Assembly: GCF_027486195.1 (NCBI RefSeq)
Contig: NZ_JAIXPP010000033.1
Span: forward strand, 1-64,000
Source: Novosphingobium sp.
GTDB lineage: Bacteria > Pseudomonadota > Alphaproteobacteria > Sphingomonadales > Sphingomonadaceae
Reading direction: 5' to 3'
DNA: 64,000 bases
Under the pieces are notes generated by a model. It was not told the DNA's origin, ran no database searches, and saw nothing but the letters and a program-made list of their open reading frames with translations. Below, piece by piece: positions 1 to 8,454 of this stretch. Position 1 is the first letter of the stretch; the number at the start of each line of letters is the position of its first letter. Position numbers and translations under genes: made by a program.

Positions 1-218
1 GAGAGAGTGGCCTGCTGGCCGGTGCCGATGGCCTCAGTCGCCAAACCAAGCCGCTGCACAGCCTCTGCCGTCAGTGTCACGCGCATGAGTTCGGTTTCGT
101 GGCCGATCGCTTCCACTTTGGCGGGCGGCTTCGGCTTGTCAGCAGGCACGGCCCCGCAGGCCGCCAAACCGCACGTAAAGATCAGAGCTACAAGTGAAGA
201 CAGGGGGTGAACCGGCAT
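1..218 (-). CDS. RND efflux periplasmic adaptor lipoprotein, N-terminal part (cut by window edge)
   Basis: Reading the minus strand from the ATG at 218 gives a protein that stays open to base 1. It begins with a hydrophobic leader ending in a lipobox (LAAC), so it should be cut by signal peptidase II and lipidated. A proline/lysine-rich linker follows, then a stretch ending VQRLGLATEAIGTGQQATL, which resembles the start of HlyD/CzcB-type membrane-fusion subunits of tripartite efflux pumps. Only about 72 residues are visible and no barrel-sandwich domain can be seen. It is divergent from the two-component genes that begin at 297, so that pair may control it. The family call rests on a short segment. 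Confidence 0.55.
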   Translation of the reverse strand, partial: MPVHPLSSLVALIFTCGLAACGAVPADKPKPPAKVEAIGHETELMRVTLTAEAVQRLGLATEAIGTGQQATL

Positions 219-296
219 CTGCACCCCCTAGCAGACAAGACTGACACGACACTGACATGCTGGGCGCGGTGCCCATCAACTGGTATCGCCGCGTCC

Positions 297-968
297 ATGC
301 ACATCCTGCTGATCGAAGATGAAACTGACCTGCGCGTGCTGGCAACAGAGGGACTGAGGCGGCGCGGCTTCGTCGTCGATGCGGCCGGTTCGCTCGCCGC
401 CGCCCGCGATTGTCTGGGCGTGGTGCGCCTCGATGCAGCCATCGTAGATCGCCGCCTATCTGACGGCGAGGGACTTTCCCTGCTCCCGGAACTGGCGCGG
501 CACGGCGTGCCATCGCTGGTCGCCACGGCCTATGGCGACATCGAGGATCGCATCGCCGGTCTCAATGCCGGGGCGGACGATTACATCGTGAAGCCCTATG
601 ATCTCGACGAAGTGGCCGCACGGCTGCGTGCGTTGCTGCGCCGGCCGGGGCAGCGCATGGCCCCCGTGCTGGTGCAAGGCAGGTTGCGGCTCGATCCGGC
701 GGCGCAACAAGCCTGGCTCAGCGATGCGCCGCTCGATCTGGGACGGCGCGAGCTCGCGTTGCTCCAACTCCTCATGGAAGCCGCGCCAAACGTAGTCGTG
801 CGCGATACCGTGCAGGATCGGCTCTATACGCTCGATGAAGCGGTCAGCCCTAACGCGCTGGAAGCCATCGTCTCGCGTCTGCGGCGGCGGCTTGCACCGG
901 CAGGCTGCGGCATCGAGAACCGGCGCGGTATCGGCTGGCGGTTGATACAGGGTGAGGCGCCATGCTGA
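297..968 (+). CDS. OmpR-family response regulator
   Basis: 224 aa. The receiver domain (about 1-115) has the acidic pocket E7-D8, phospho-acceptor D51, and K99 in a VKPY motif. A winged-helix DNA-binding domain follows (about 125-222, ending with the wing segment NRRGIGWRL). I chose the ATG at 297 because MHILLIEDE is the usual receiver start; the frame stays open upstream to a GTG at 207, but that extension has no family resemblance. It overlaps the kinase gene by 7 bases, so the two are co-translated. It probably regulates the divergent efflux adaptor gene, inferred only from position. Confidence 0.9.
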   Translation: MHILLIEDETDLRVLATEGLRRRGFVVDAAGSLAAARDCLGVVRLDAAIVDRRLSDGEGLSLLPELARHGVPSLVATAYGDIEDRIAGLNAGADDYIVKPYDLDEVAARLRALLRRPGQRMAPVLVQGRLRLDPAAQQAWLSDAPLDLGRRELALLQLLMEAAPNVVVRDTVQDRLYTLDEAVSPNALEAIVSRLRRRLAPAGCGIENRRGIGWRLIQGEAPC

Positions 969-1975
969 CTTCCCTGCGGAGCCGCATCGGTCTCTCCATC
1001 GGTGCCACCATCTTCGTAGCCGCAGTGGTCACAATCGGCTTTGTCGCGCTTGAACTAAAGGAACTGGAACAGGGCGGAAATCTCGATCCAGCCCATGTCG
1101 AATATGCAGAACTTCTGCTGGTCCTCCTGCCGTTCGCGGTGATTGCTCCGCTGGTGGGCGTGCTGGTGGCTGGCTGGAGCCTGAAGCCTCTCTCCACGGC
1201 CGTCGCCGCATTGCAAGAGATCGGGCCTGATCAACCAAACAGGAGACTTTGCGAGGAAGGACTGCCGAAGGAGATTCAGCCCTTCGTAGCCGCCACAAAC
1301 CAGGCGCTCGATCGCCTTGCCGGTGCCTATCTGAACGAGCGACGATTAGCGGCCGACGCAGCCCATGCGCTTCGCACGCCATTGGCTCTCGCAAAGTTGC
1401 GGATGGACCAATGGCAAGACGGGGCCACCATTGATGTGGTCGGTCTGGCTGGCGATCTGGACAGGATGCAACGGTCTATCGCCCAGGTGCTCGCCATGGC
1501 CCGGCTGGATACACCCGGCCAGCCTGATGATTGCAGGCCGCTTGTCGATGCGTCCCGTCTGGCCCGGCAGATTGCCGCCGAGTTTCTGCCGCTGGCCGAC
1601 AAGATGGGGCGCACAATCACCGTCGATGCCGAGATACCCGCTCCGGTGAATGTGCCTGACCTCGATGAAGCCCTGCGCAACCTTGTCAGCAATGCGCTGC
1701 ACCATGGGCAAGGAACCGTTTCTTTGTCGGTGTCCGTGACTGGCGAGGAGATTGTCATCACCGTGCAGGATGAAGGGGTCGGACTCCAGGAAGTCGAGCG
1801 GATCCGCATGCTCAGCCGCTTCGCCAAAGGGGAGCACTCGCCCGGCTCAGGCCTTGGGCTTGCCATTGCTGCCACGGTGATGGAACGGGCTGGCGGGCGG
1901 CTTACTTGGCCGATGCCTTCAACATTGCAGTTGCATATGGCAGGATGCTCGTTCGCCGCTAACGGCGATGGCTAG
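962..1975 (+). CDS. Sensor histidine kinase
   Basis: 337 aa inner-membrane kinase paired with the preceding response regulator. Transmembrane helices lie at about 10-30 and 50-72 with only a short periplasmic loop between them, so signal sensing is probably in or near the membrane. A HAMP-like linker follows. The H-box has H135 in AADAAHALRTPLA. The ATPase domain shows an N-box (LRNLVSNALHH), G1 (DEGVGL) and G2 (GSGLGLAIA). The small periplasmic loop resembles QseC/TctE-type kinases that work with metal or efflux operons; the signal cannot be read from sequence. Confidence 0.9.
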   Translation: MLTSLRSRIGLSIGATIFVAAVVTIGFVALELKELEQGGNLDPAHVEYAELLLVLLPFAVIAPLVGVLVAGWSLKPLSTAVAALQEIGPDQPNRRLCEEGLPKEIQPFVAATNQALDRLAGAYLNERRLAADAAHALRTPLALAKLRMDQWQDGATIDVVGLAGDLDRMQRSIAQVLAMARLDTPGQPDDCRPLVDASRLARQIAAEFLPLADKMGRTITVDAEIPAPVNVPDLDEALRNLVSNALHHGQGTVSLSVSVTGEEIVITVQDEGVGLQEVERIRMLSRFAKGEHSPGSGLGLAIAATVMERAGGRLTWPMPSTLQLHMAGCSFAANGDG

Positions 1976-2404
1976 CCCGAGTGACTATAGCCTGAGACGC
2001 TTTGCAATCGGACTGCTACAGCGCGCCCGATAGTCGGCTTCGGTCAGAAGCAGACGATTGAGCTGGCTCGTATGAACGACCTACTTTGGTCGATTGCTCG
2101 CCCAATGGAGGCAGCTTACGCTGCCCCGTTCCCGACCGGCCGAATAGGCCTCACTTTGTCTCGATTGGCTGGCTTGTTGGTAGTGCAGCAGGTTGTCCAA
2201 TAGTCTATGGTTCGCGCCTGCCTCTCGAACAGCTCGCCACACCGAGCGCGCCCGCATCAAACGGATCACCATCGAACATCGGCGCTTGCAACACGGCAAG
2301 ATCGCCATCTAGTGTCAGCCTTGGACGAGGTCGAAGCTCCGCTAATCTTAGCCGCCAGCTGTTTCAAATACTCTGACGACGGATATGCCAGGGAATAAAC
2401 GAAT
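1976..2404. other. Intergenic stretch, no gene recognised
   Basis: About 430 bases between the kinase and the amidohydrolase. Short open frames exist on both strands (for example 2081-2308 minus and 2086-2376 plus), but none has a recognisable family, a good ribosome site or a convincing composition. It may be a decayed gene or the upstream control region of the amidohydrolase. Confidence 0.4.
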
Positions 2405-4153
2405 ATGAGGGCGGGTCTGTTAGCAAGCTTGCTCGGCGTCTTCCTGATCTCCTTCAGTGCTTCCCAGTCAACGGCCAAGACCGATTCCCGCGTTGCGGAT
2501 CTGATACTGATTGACGCCCATGTCTATACGCTGCGCTGGGGCGAGCCCGCGCTCGATGGCAAGCCTGCGCCCGATGCGCCCACCATACACGGCAGGTGGC
2601 ACCCCGATGCCGCAGCGGTGGCGATGCGCGGCGGAAAGATCGTCTATGTCGGCAGCGAGAAGGGGGCGCTGGCGCTGCGCGGCAGGCGGACCCGGGTGAT
2701 CGATCTGAACGGCGCGACCGTGATCCCCGGGCTAGTCGATTCGCATACCCATTTCATCGAACTGGGCGCCAAGCTGGAATCGGTAGACCTGACCCATGTT
2801 ACCACCGAAGCGCAGGCGGTCGCGTTGGTGGCCGAGCGGGCGAGGTCCGTCCCCAAAGGCGAATGGATTTTCGGTGCCGGGTGGGACGAGGGTGCCTGGG
2901 CCAACCGCTATCCGGACAAGCAGCAGTTGAGCGCAGCGGTGCCCGATCATCCGGTGGTGCTGCGCAGTCTTCACGGTTTTGCAATCTGGACCAACCAGGC
3001 CGCGCTCGATGCCGGCAAGATCACCAAGGTCAGCCCGGTTCCGGTGGGGGGCGAGATGCGGCTGGGCACGGATGGCCAGCCCGCTGGCCTGTTCCTGAAC
3101 CGCGCAGCGGCGATGGTCGAAGCGGCGGTGCCGCCCGAACCGCAGGCGGTTGTTGCGCGCCATGCGCTGAAGGGGCTGAGGCAGATGGCCACCGACGGCT
3201 ATGTCACGGTTCACGAGGCCGGTGTGGGCAGCCAGGCGATGGCCGCACTCCAGCAATTGGAGGACCAGCACCGCCTGCCGATCCGGGTCTATGCCATGCT
3301 CTCGCTGCGCGACCCGCCCTTGATGCGGCAGTGGATCGCCCGGGGGCCGGACCGGGACAGTGACAGCATGCTCGTCACGCGCGCGGTCAAAGCCTATTAC
3401 GACGGCGCGCTGGGGTCGCGCGGGGCGCGGCTGCTGGCCGACTATGCCGACAAGCCGGGCCACCGCGGGATCAGCGGCAGTGGTTATGGCTTTGACCGTG
3501 ATCTGGCCAAGGAGGCGATGAAGGCCGGCTTCCAGCTAGGGATCCATGCCATCGGCGATGCAGGCAACCGAGAAGTGCTCGATTTCCTTGAGGTGCAGTT
3601 CAAGGCCGATCCGGGCACCGCACTGGGCCGCCACCGGATCGAACACGCCCAGGTCATCTCGCCCGAAGACCAGCCGCGCTTTGCCCGGCTGGGCGTGATA
3701 GCCTCAATGGAACCGCCCCACGCGGTGGAGGACAAGACCTGGGCCGAAGATCGTCTGGGCCCGCAGCGCATCCTTGGTGCCTATGCCTGGCGCACGCTGC
3801 GCACAGGCGGCGCGCGACTTACCTTCAATGCCGACAATCCGGGCTCCGACCACAGCATTTTCTACGGCCTCCATGCCGCAATCACCCGCCAGGACAAGCA
3901 GCTTCAGCCCTCCGGCGGATGGTATCCGGAGCAAAGGCTAACGATCGAGGAAGCGATCCGGGCCTATACTAGCTGGTCGGCCTATGCCGCCTTTCGCGAA
4001 GACCGGACGGGGATCATTGCCAAGGACCGGTGGGCTGATCTGACAGTCATGGATATCGATCCCTTTGCCCTTGCTGCGACCGCGCCCAAAAAGATCTTGG
4101 CTGGCAGAATTCTGGCGACCATCGTCAGCGGCAAGGTGGTTTATCAGCGATAG
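2405..4153 (+). CDS. Exported amidohydrolase, YtcJ/AepA-like (Amidohydro_3)
   Basis: 582 aa. A signal peptide (MRAGLLASLLGVFLISFSAS, about 1-24) suggests periplasmic location. The metal-dependent amidohydrolase fold is marked by the VDSHTHF motif on the first barrel strand, a later HAIGDAGNREVLDFLE segment, HRIEHAQ, and FNADNPG near the C-terminal metal site. This matches the large YtcJ-like family, whose substrates are mostly unknown (N-acyl or cyclic amide hydrolysis is typical). It ends normally at GKVVYQR. It stands alone and directly abuts an HsdM remnant on the opposite strand, so its 3' end marks a rearrangement point. Confidence 0.88.
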   Translation: MRAGLLASLLGVFLISFSASQSTAKTDSRVADLILIDAHVYTLRWGEPALDGKPAPDAPTIHGRWHPDAAAVAMRGGKIVYVGSEKGALALRGRRTRVIDLNGATVIPGLVDSHTHFIELGAKLESVDLTHVTTEAQAVALVAERARSVPKGEWIFGAGWDEGAWANRYPDKQQLSAAVPDHPVVLRSLHGFAIWTNQAALDAGKITKVSPVPVGGEMRLGTDGQPAGLFLNRAAAMVEAAVPPEPQAVVARHALKGLRQMATDGYVTVHEAGVGSQAMAALQQLEDQHRLPIRVYAMLSLRDPPLMRQWIARGPDRDSDSMLVTRAVKAYYDGALGSRGARLLADYADKPGHRGISGSGYGFDRDLAKEAMKAGFQLGIHAIGDAGNREVLDFLEVQFKADPGTALGRHRIEHAQVISPEDQPRFARLGVIASMEPPHAVEDKTWAEDRLGPQRILGAYAWRTLRTGGARLTFNADNPGSDHSIFYGLHAAITRQDKQLQPSGGWYPEQRLTIEEAIRAYTSWSAYAAFREDRTGIIAKDRWADLTVMDIDPFALAATAPKKILAGRILATIVSGKVVYQR

Positions 4154-4159
4154 GTCGAT

Positions 4160-4607
4160 GGCCAGTGTTGTCGGTCATCTTCGAGATCATGTGCTGCAGG
4201 AACAGCAGCGAACCATCGTTGATCGCGGGCAGGCCGGCACCGAAACGGCCGTTGAAGCCTGTCTCCGCCGCTTCCTTGGCAACAACCTTTTGCTGGTCCT
4301 TCCACTCGACGCCAAAGGGCGGGTTGGCCAGCATGTAGTGAAACCGCTTGCCGGGGAACCCGTCGCTGGTCTTGCCGTCGCCCAGCGTGTCACCCAGGAT
4401 GATGTGGTCGGTCTCCTCATCCTTGATGAGCATGTCCGAACAGCAGATCGCCCAGCTTTCGTCGTTGTATTCCTGCCCATACAGGCCGAGCTGGGCACGG
4501 TCATTCTGCGCGCGGATCGTCTCTTCCGACACGGACAACATACCGCCCGTGCCGCATGCAGGGTCGTAAATCTCGCGGTAGATGCCGGGTTTGTAGACGT
4601 CCTCCTC
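4160..4607 (-). pseudogene. hsdM: Type I restriction-modification HsdM methylase, internal fragment
   Basis: The minus strand encodes an internal piece of an N6-adenine methyltransferase subunit. It contains the SAM-binding motif DPACGTGGML, followed about 55 residues later by the catalytic motif NPPF (LANPPFGVEW), and then SLLFLQHMISKM. Both ends are missing: the N-terminal helical domain is absent beyond about 4607, and homology stops near 4165, next to the amidohydrolase stop. No HsdS or HsdR is nearby. About 150 of some 500 expected residues remain, so this is a relic and not a working methylase. Confidence 0.85.
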
Positions 4608-4613
4608 AGTGCC

Positions 4614-4847
4614 ATGATTGATCTGCTGTTTTCGCTTGGTTACTTCATGCTTGGGGTCACAGCGGTTGGCTGGCTAGCGAACCGATGCAATCGTAATCCG
4701 AAACTGCTGTTTCGCTTGGGGTTTGCGGTTGTCGTGTGTCTAAGTCTGGCCATGATAATCAGCATTGCCCGGGGGGATCTCTTTCGCCTAGCCCCCGGTG
4801 GTCAGGACTCGGAGTGGGACGACGAGCCTCGGCCAATTCTCCCCTGA
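4614..4847 (+). CDS. Small two-helix membrane protein, unknown function
   Basis: 77 aa from the ATG at 4614. Two hydrophobic segments (about 3-21 and 32-52) are separated by a basic loop (NRCNRNPK), followed by an acidic, proline-rich tail (SEWDDEPRPILP). The hydrophobic/charged layout looks like a real membrane protein, but no family is recognised and the ribosome site is weak. Its start coincides with the upstream limit of the antisense HsdM relic, so the gene may have lost its native upstream region in a rearrangement. The same frame is open further upstream, but that part only mirrors the relic. Confidence 0.4.
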   Translation: MIDLLFSLGYFMLGVTAVGWLANRCNRNPKLLFRLGFAVVVCLSLAMIISIARGDLFRLAPGGQDSEWDDEPRPILP

Positions 4848-5068
4848 GATGCGTCGCAACTACGCCGATTCAACGGACGGGTAGGTGTCAGTTGTTCAAC
4901 GACCTGACTGGGGGCACTTGCGGGTACCCTTAAAATTAGAGAACGGGCTGATTGTTGCGGTTTTCGTCTGTACTACACACGTTACTCCAGACACCGTCCA
5001 ATTGTCCTGAGTGGACATGAATCTGTGTCCGCGTTTTGACCCTGCTTCTTCCGCCCCTGCGTCAAAGT
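4848..5068. other. Intergenic stretch, nothing recognised
   Basis: About 220 bases, relatively AT-rich, between the small membrane protein and the stop of the replication-like gene. The short minus-strand frame covering it (4896-5150) has no family resemblance. Confidence 0.4.
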
Positions 5069-5623
5069 TCAAGGCACTCGATTCAAGGTGGTGCGCTTGC
5101 TCTGCCATCTGGCCGCGCGTTTGCCATAGACAGTGCATTTTTGACCCCAAGGTTTGTGCCCGAGGCCAACAAGCCCAAACTCGCGTTCAAGACGGGCGGG
5201 CGCACATTTCAGCATGTAGTGAACCTTGCCGCTAAGAGCTGCATAATAGGCGTGGATGTTGACGTCGATATCGTCACCGAACATCAGCTTCTGAGTTTGT
5301 GTTGTCCCTTTCAAATACTGGAGGCCTCGCCGTTTCAAGACCTGCCGCGCCCATTTATGAGGGCGTCCGCGCAACAGAGGTGATATCTGGGGAGCGACGT
5401 GTAGAAGCACGTGACAGTGCGCGCCGAAGTACGACCCGTATTCCTGCACCCAAATCCACGGCATGCCGAATCCCTGATTGCGGAGGTAGTCGCGGGCCAG
5501 AGCAATCCATTCGCCGGTAGCCTTAACACTCTCCAATGGGTCGAGGCCCGAATGCCCCCAAGCAATGGTGATGTACCTGTTCAGAGGTTGATCAATGTCC
5601 GCCGCTTCAACGCTTGGCCTCAA
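5069..5623 (-). CDS. Replication-initiator/HUH-like protein, probably missing its N-terminus
   Basis: Up to 184 aa. The segment NRYITIAW ... WVQEYGSYFGAHCHVLLHV resembles the two-histidine metal motif (H-x-H followed by hydrophobics) of rolling-circle or inovirus-type replication proteins. A later HAYYAALSGKVHYMLK has the spacing of the downstream tyrosine region. The only start is a TTG inside the end of the truncated integrase frame, so the natural N-terminus was probably lost when the two sequences were joined near 5610. The C-terminus is basic. The fold call rests on motifs alone and a plain hypothetical protein cannot be excluded. Confidence 0.5.
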   Translation of the reverse strand: MRPSVEAADIDQPLNRYITIAWGHSGLDPLESVKATGEWIALARDYLRNQGFGMPWIWVQEYGSYFGAHCHVLLHVAPQISPLLRGRPHKWARQVLKRRGLQYLKGTTQTQKLMFGDDIDVNIHAYYAALSGKVHYMLKCAPARLEREFGLVGLGHKPWGQKCTVYGKRAARWQSKRTTLNRVP

Positions 5624-6086
5624 GCCTTTTGAGCGCCGCCAATAGCATCTGGGGATCGACCTCGCCGATGGGCATTTTGCCGATCGCAGGTTTCAGCAGC
5701 GCCAAGAACCATTTCGCCTTGGCGACGGTAGTGTCGGCTCGACCCTCGCCTTCCATTTTTGCCAAGTATTCTCCAGCCACTTGTTCAAAGCTGTTCTCAG
5801 CGCTGAATTTTGCGACAGCCTTTTCCCGTTTTCGCTCAATGGTTGGATCCACGCCTTGCTCAATCTGTGCGCGCGCGGCATCACGACGCCTTCTGGCGTC
5901 GGCAAGAGGCACTGCAGGATAGGCGCCAAGCGCGATACGTTTCTCCTTGCCCTCGATCCTGAATTTCAGCCGCCAGAGTTTCGAGCCATTGGGGAAGACC
6001 TCAAGATAGAGGCCGCCACCGTCGGCTCTCTTGACTGGCTTATCAATTGCCCGAAACGCTCGAATTTCTGCGTCTTTCAGCGGCAT
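5607..6086 (-). pseudogene. Tyrosine integrase, P4-type, catalytic domain missing
   Basis: 159 aa from the ATG at 6086 (MPLKDAEIRAF). The arm-binding domain (DUF4102-like: KRADGGGLYLEVFPNGSKLW, then IALGAYPAVPLADARRRRD) and the start of the core-binding SAM-like domain are clear. The protein then stops at LKRLEAKR, just where the core domain should continue into the R-H-R-Y catalytic domain. About 250 residues are lacking, so it cannot recombine DNA. The sequence beyond the break belongs to the replication-like gene. Such integrases usually mark the end of a genomic island at a tRNA gene; no complete tRNA gene is visible nearby. Confidence 0.85.
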
Positions 6087-6365
6087 TTGGGGGCATGACC
6101 TTTCGCCAAAGCGATGCCCAATGCCTGTCATGCCCCCAAATTGCGTGGATTGTGGGGGAACGATGGTAACCATCCAGCGACAACGCGGGACGCTAAATGG
6201 CAGATTTCTGAGGGTTTGGCGAGCCCCGAGGGGCAATCTGATACAGGGAAATGGTGCCAGAAGAGGACTCGCATCAATTAATGTTTTCTGTGTTATAACA
6301 GCAACATGGACGATGTGATTTTTGCGAAGGCCCGCAGAAAAGCCCGCATTTCAATGTGGCTTAGA

Positions 6366-6423
6366 GGTTCGAGTCTTTTCCAGGGACTCGAATCTTCAGA
6401 GAATGGCGGATTTCCGCCATTCT
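6366..6423. repeat. Two adjacent hairpins upstream of the truncated integrase
   Basis: First, GGTTCGAGTC (6366-6375) faces GACTCGAATC (6385-6394) with one mismatch. Second, 6400-6423 is an 11-bp perfect inverted repeat, AGAATGGCGGA-TT-TCCGCCATTCT. The first pair contains TTCGAGTC, reminiscent of a tRNA T-arm, as expected near a P4-type integration site, but no full tRNA folds here. The surrounding 6087-6603 region otherwise shows no credible gene. Confidence 0.5.
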
Positions 6424-6603
6424 GGCACCGTGAACAAAAGCAGAAAATTTTCGGAAATAGGGACCGAAAGGCCCGCAAAAATTCGTTCCTGCAACGTTCC
6501 AACTTGCCTCACAAAATCCCGCACAGTCACGATCAGAGCCAGCATGCTGCGTCTGTCATCCACCACGTTGCGTCAGATCGGACCTTGCCGACTCACCGGG
6601 GTG

Positions 6604-7923
6604 TCATCGAGCAGTTGTGACCTGAATGCGGCCAGCAGTGTCGGCTTTGACATCAATAGTCCCATCCCAGCCAGTCGCGTAAATCGCACGATCCATTGCA
6701 AACGGCACGAAAGTCTTTGTCTTCGTAGCAACCATAACCGACTTTGAAGGGCGCTTACGTGTGACAGCTGCGTAAAGCAGATCGGAGGTAGCCTTGCGTG
6801 GATGACCATATGCCCAAGCTGTCCATTTCTCCTGGGTCATAGGCGATCCCATCGACATCACTGCGACCTGCGGCGAGACAGCTGAAAGGAAGGCCGCCGT
6901 TGTCCCGTTTGCGGCTCCATGATGACTGACCTCGAGGACATCAGTATCGAGCAGCGTTGTCCCGGCGTAACGAGCCAATAGGTCGCTTATACCAGCGTTC
7001 TCTAGGTCGCCAGGAAACAGGAATGAACTCTGCCCAAAGTCGACCCGGATAACCAGGCTATGGTTATTGCCGTTCTCGATATCTTCATCACCCCAGTCTG
7101 AGGGCCGAAACTCTGTTCCATCCGGTAGCTCACGGCCGCCTGCAAGCACCCGGATGCGCGGATCGATTGTTGGGCATGCAATCGGATCGATGATGTTATC
7201 TGTAAGACCTGCGGTCCCGGCCGCTTCAACATCCGCTTCTGACACCGCACGAAATGCGATGGCAGGGGAGGTTTCTCGGGCGTGTGCCAGCATCCATTTT
7301 GCGTTAGCTCTCCCAGAGCCACGCGCTACTCCGTTGTGGATGTAGCTACCCACCCGATACTTCATGACAAGCTTGTCGAGACTGGCGTTGTGGTCGATGT
7401 GGGTATGCGTGACAAAAATCGCTGCCAATTTTCCACCGAGATCGGACCGGCGGGCAAAAAACGCTTCAAGATAAGCTAAGAGTTTCGTTTCCGCCTCATC
7501 ACCCCGGCTTCCAGCGTCGATGAGCACCGCACCGCACGGGAACTCCAGCAGCGCTGCGTTAGCTTGGTCGACATCTATGTAATGAACGACAAGTTGGCCG
7601 GCCGAGTTATCGACAAGGGCTTCGGCAAGCGATCCGACCGTCCGGCGAACGTAGGTGCGATACACCCATCCCGCGCGGCCGTCGGGCAATTGTACGTGAT
7701 AGTACCCCCTTGAGACTGCACCATCGTCCAGAAGGATGAGGTTTGTGCCAACGGCAGGAAACTCAACAATCTCGCTTCGACGTGATGGTTTGGCTCGTAC
7801 CGTTACATCGCGCGCAACGACTACATCGTCAGCAAGTGCGGGGCTAGATGACAAGCTAGCCAAAGCCAGGGCAATGGTTGCTCGGATCAAAGCCTTACGG
7901 ATAGTGCTCGTCATTGTTCCCAT
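6604..7923 (-). CDS. Exported metallo-beta-lactamase-fold hydrolase with SH3 domain (ComEC-like)
   Basis: 439 aa. A signal peptide (cleavage near LADD, about 32) is followed by a bacterial SH3 domain (about 35-94, ending GRAGWVYRTYV). The metallo-beta-lactamase domain has the metal motif HTHIDH at 173-178, a downstream FPGDLE motif, and VSHHGAANGT, the pattern of the ComEC/Rec2 soluble hydrolase family. It should act in the periplasm, with SH3 probably binding the wall or a protein partner. The start at 7923 has a good ribosome site (GGAGGGG). The target is unknown; nucleotide or phosphodiester cleavage is typical of the fold. Confidence 0.82.
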   Translation of the reverse strand: MGTMTSTIRKALIRATIALALASLSSSPALADDVVVARDVTVRAKPSRRSEIVEFPAVGTNLILLDDGAVSRGYYHVQLPDGRAGWVYRTYVRRTVGSLAEALVDNSAGQLVVHYIDVDQANAALLEFPCGAVLIDAGSRGDEAETKLLAYLEAFFARRSDLGGKLAAIFVTHTHIDHNASLDKLVMKYRVGSYIHNGVARGSGRANAKWMLAHARETSPAIAFRAVSEADVEAAGTAGLTDNIIDPIACPTIDPRIRVLAGGRELPDGTEFRPSDWGDEDIENGNNHSLVIRVDFGQSSFLFPGDLENAGISDLLARYAGTTLLDTDVLEVSHHGAANGTTAAFLSAVSPQVAVMSMGSPMTQEKWTAWAYGHPRKATSDLLYAAVTRKRPSKSVMVATKTKTFVPFAMDRAIYATGWDGTIDVKADTAGRIQVTTAR

Positions 7924-8099
7924 AGCGCCCCTCCATGTCCTTTCAGTCTTCCGCGCATATCTTGTTGATATCGAAAGAAGACATAACTGCCTACTGGATG
8001 GTGAATATTATTCTTAGTTATGTTGATTTTGTGTCTGGCACAATCCGATGTCGAACATTTCTTGCATGTTCCGCCAGAATAAAGCCGCCCAATCGGAGG

Positions 8100-8216
8100 T
8101 CAGATCACGAAATAGACAAAAAGAAAAGCCATCCCAGCAAAAAGCAGTGTGGCTTCGACCACCATCGAGAAGGGTGTCGGGTCTGGCTTCGGCCATTCTT
8201 CATTGTTGTCAGTCAT
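8100..8216 (-). CDS. 38-residue single-pass membrane peptide
   Basis: ATG at 8216, stop at 8100, preceded by AGGGG seven bases upstream. An acidic/proline-rich N-terminus (MTDNNEEWPKPDPTP) leads into one clean hydrophobic helix (about 19-38, VVEATLLFAGMAFLFVYFVI) that ends the protein. The polar head and single helix look like a genuine small membrane protein. No family is recognised. It stands alone in the otherwise gene-free interval 7924-8454. Confidence 0.5.
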   Translation of the reverse strand: MTDNNEEWPKPDPTPFSMVVEATLLFAGMAFLFVYFVI

Positions 8217-8454
8217 TACATGCCCCTGATCGGCAAAATGAAAAACCAAAACCGCTTGATAAGGCTATTTTACAGATCGGGGTTAAACTTATCCAATTTG
8301 GTTGTTACATATCCAAGCGAACGGCATCACCAAAAAGGCCGCAGAGGCATAGACAAATACTCTGCTCTTATCGCCGAATCACGCATCATTTGAAAGGTAT
8401 CATGGCGTGTGGCGGGTCGATCTGCTTTCAGACCTCTGGCAAAGGCGGTGACGC

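Noticed and set aside
2732..3463. Long open frames on both strands within the amidohydrolase (also 2596-3363)
   Set aside because: GC-rich shadow frames; the amidohydrolase frame has the motifs.
4065..4613. Upstream extension of the 77-aa membrane protein to a 260-aa frame
   Set aside because: The extension is antisense to the HsdM relic and the end of the amidohydrolase; only the part from 4614 looks like protein.
8053..8071. GAACAT-N7-ATGTTC inverted repeat considered as an SOS box
   Set aside because: Alphaproteobacterial boxes are direct repeats GTTC-N7-GTTC; this one is inverted and lies downstream of the nearest gene.
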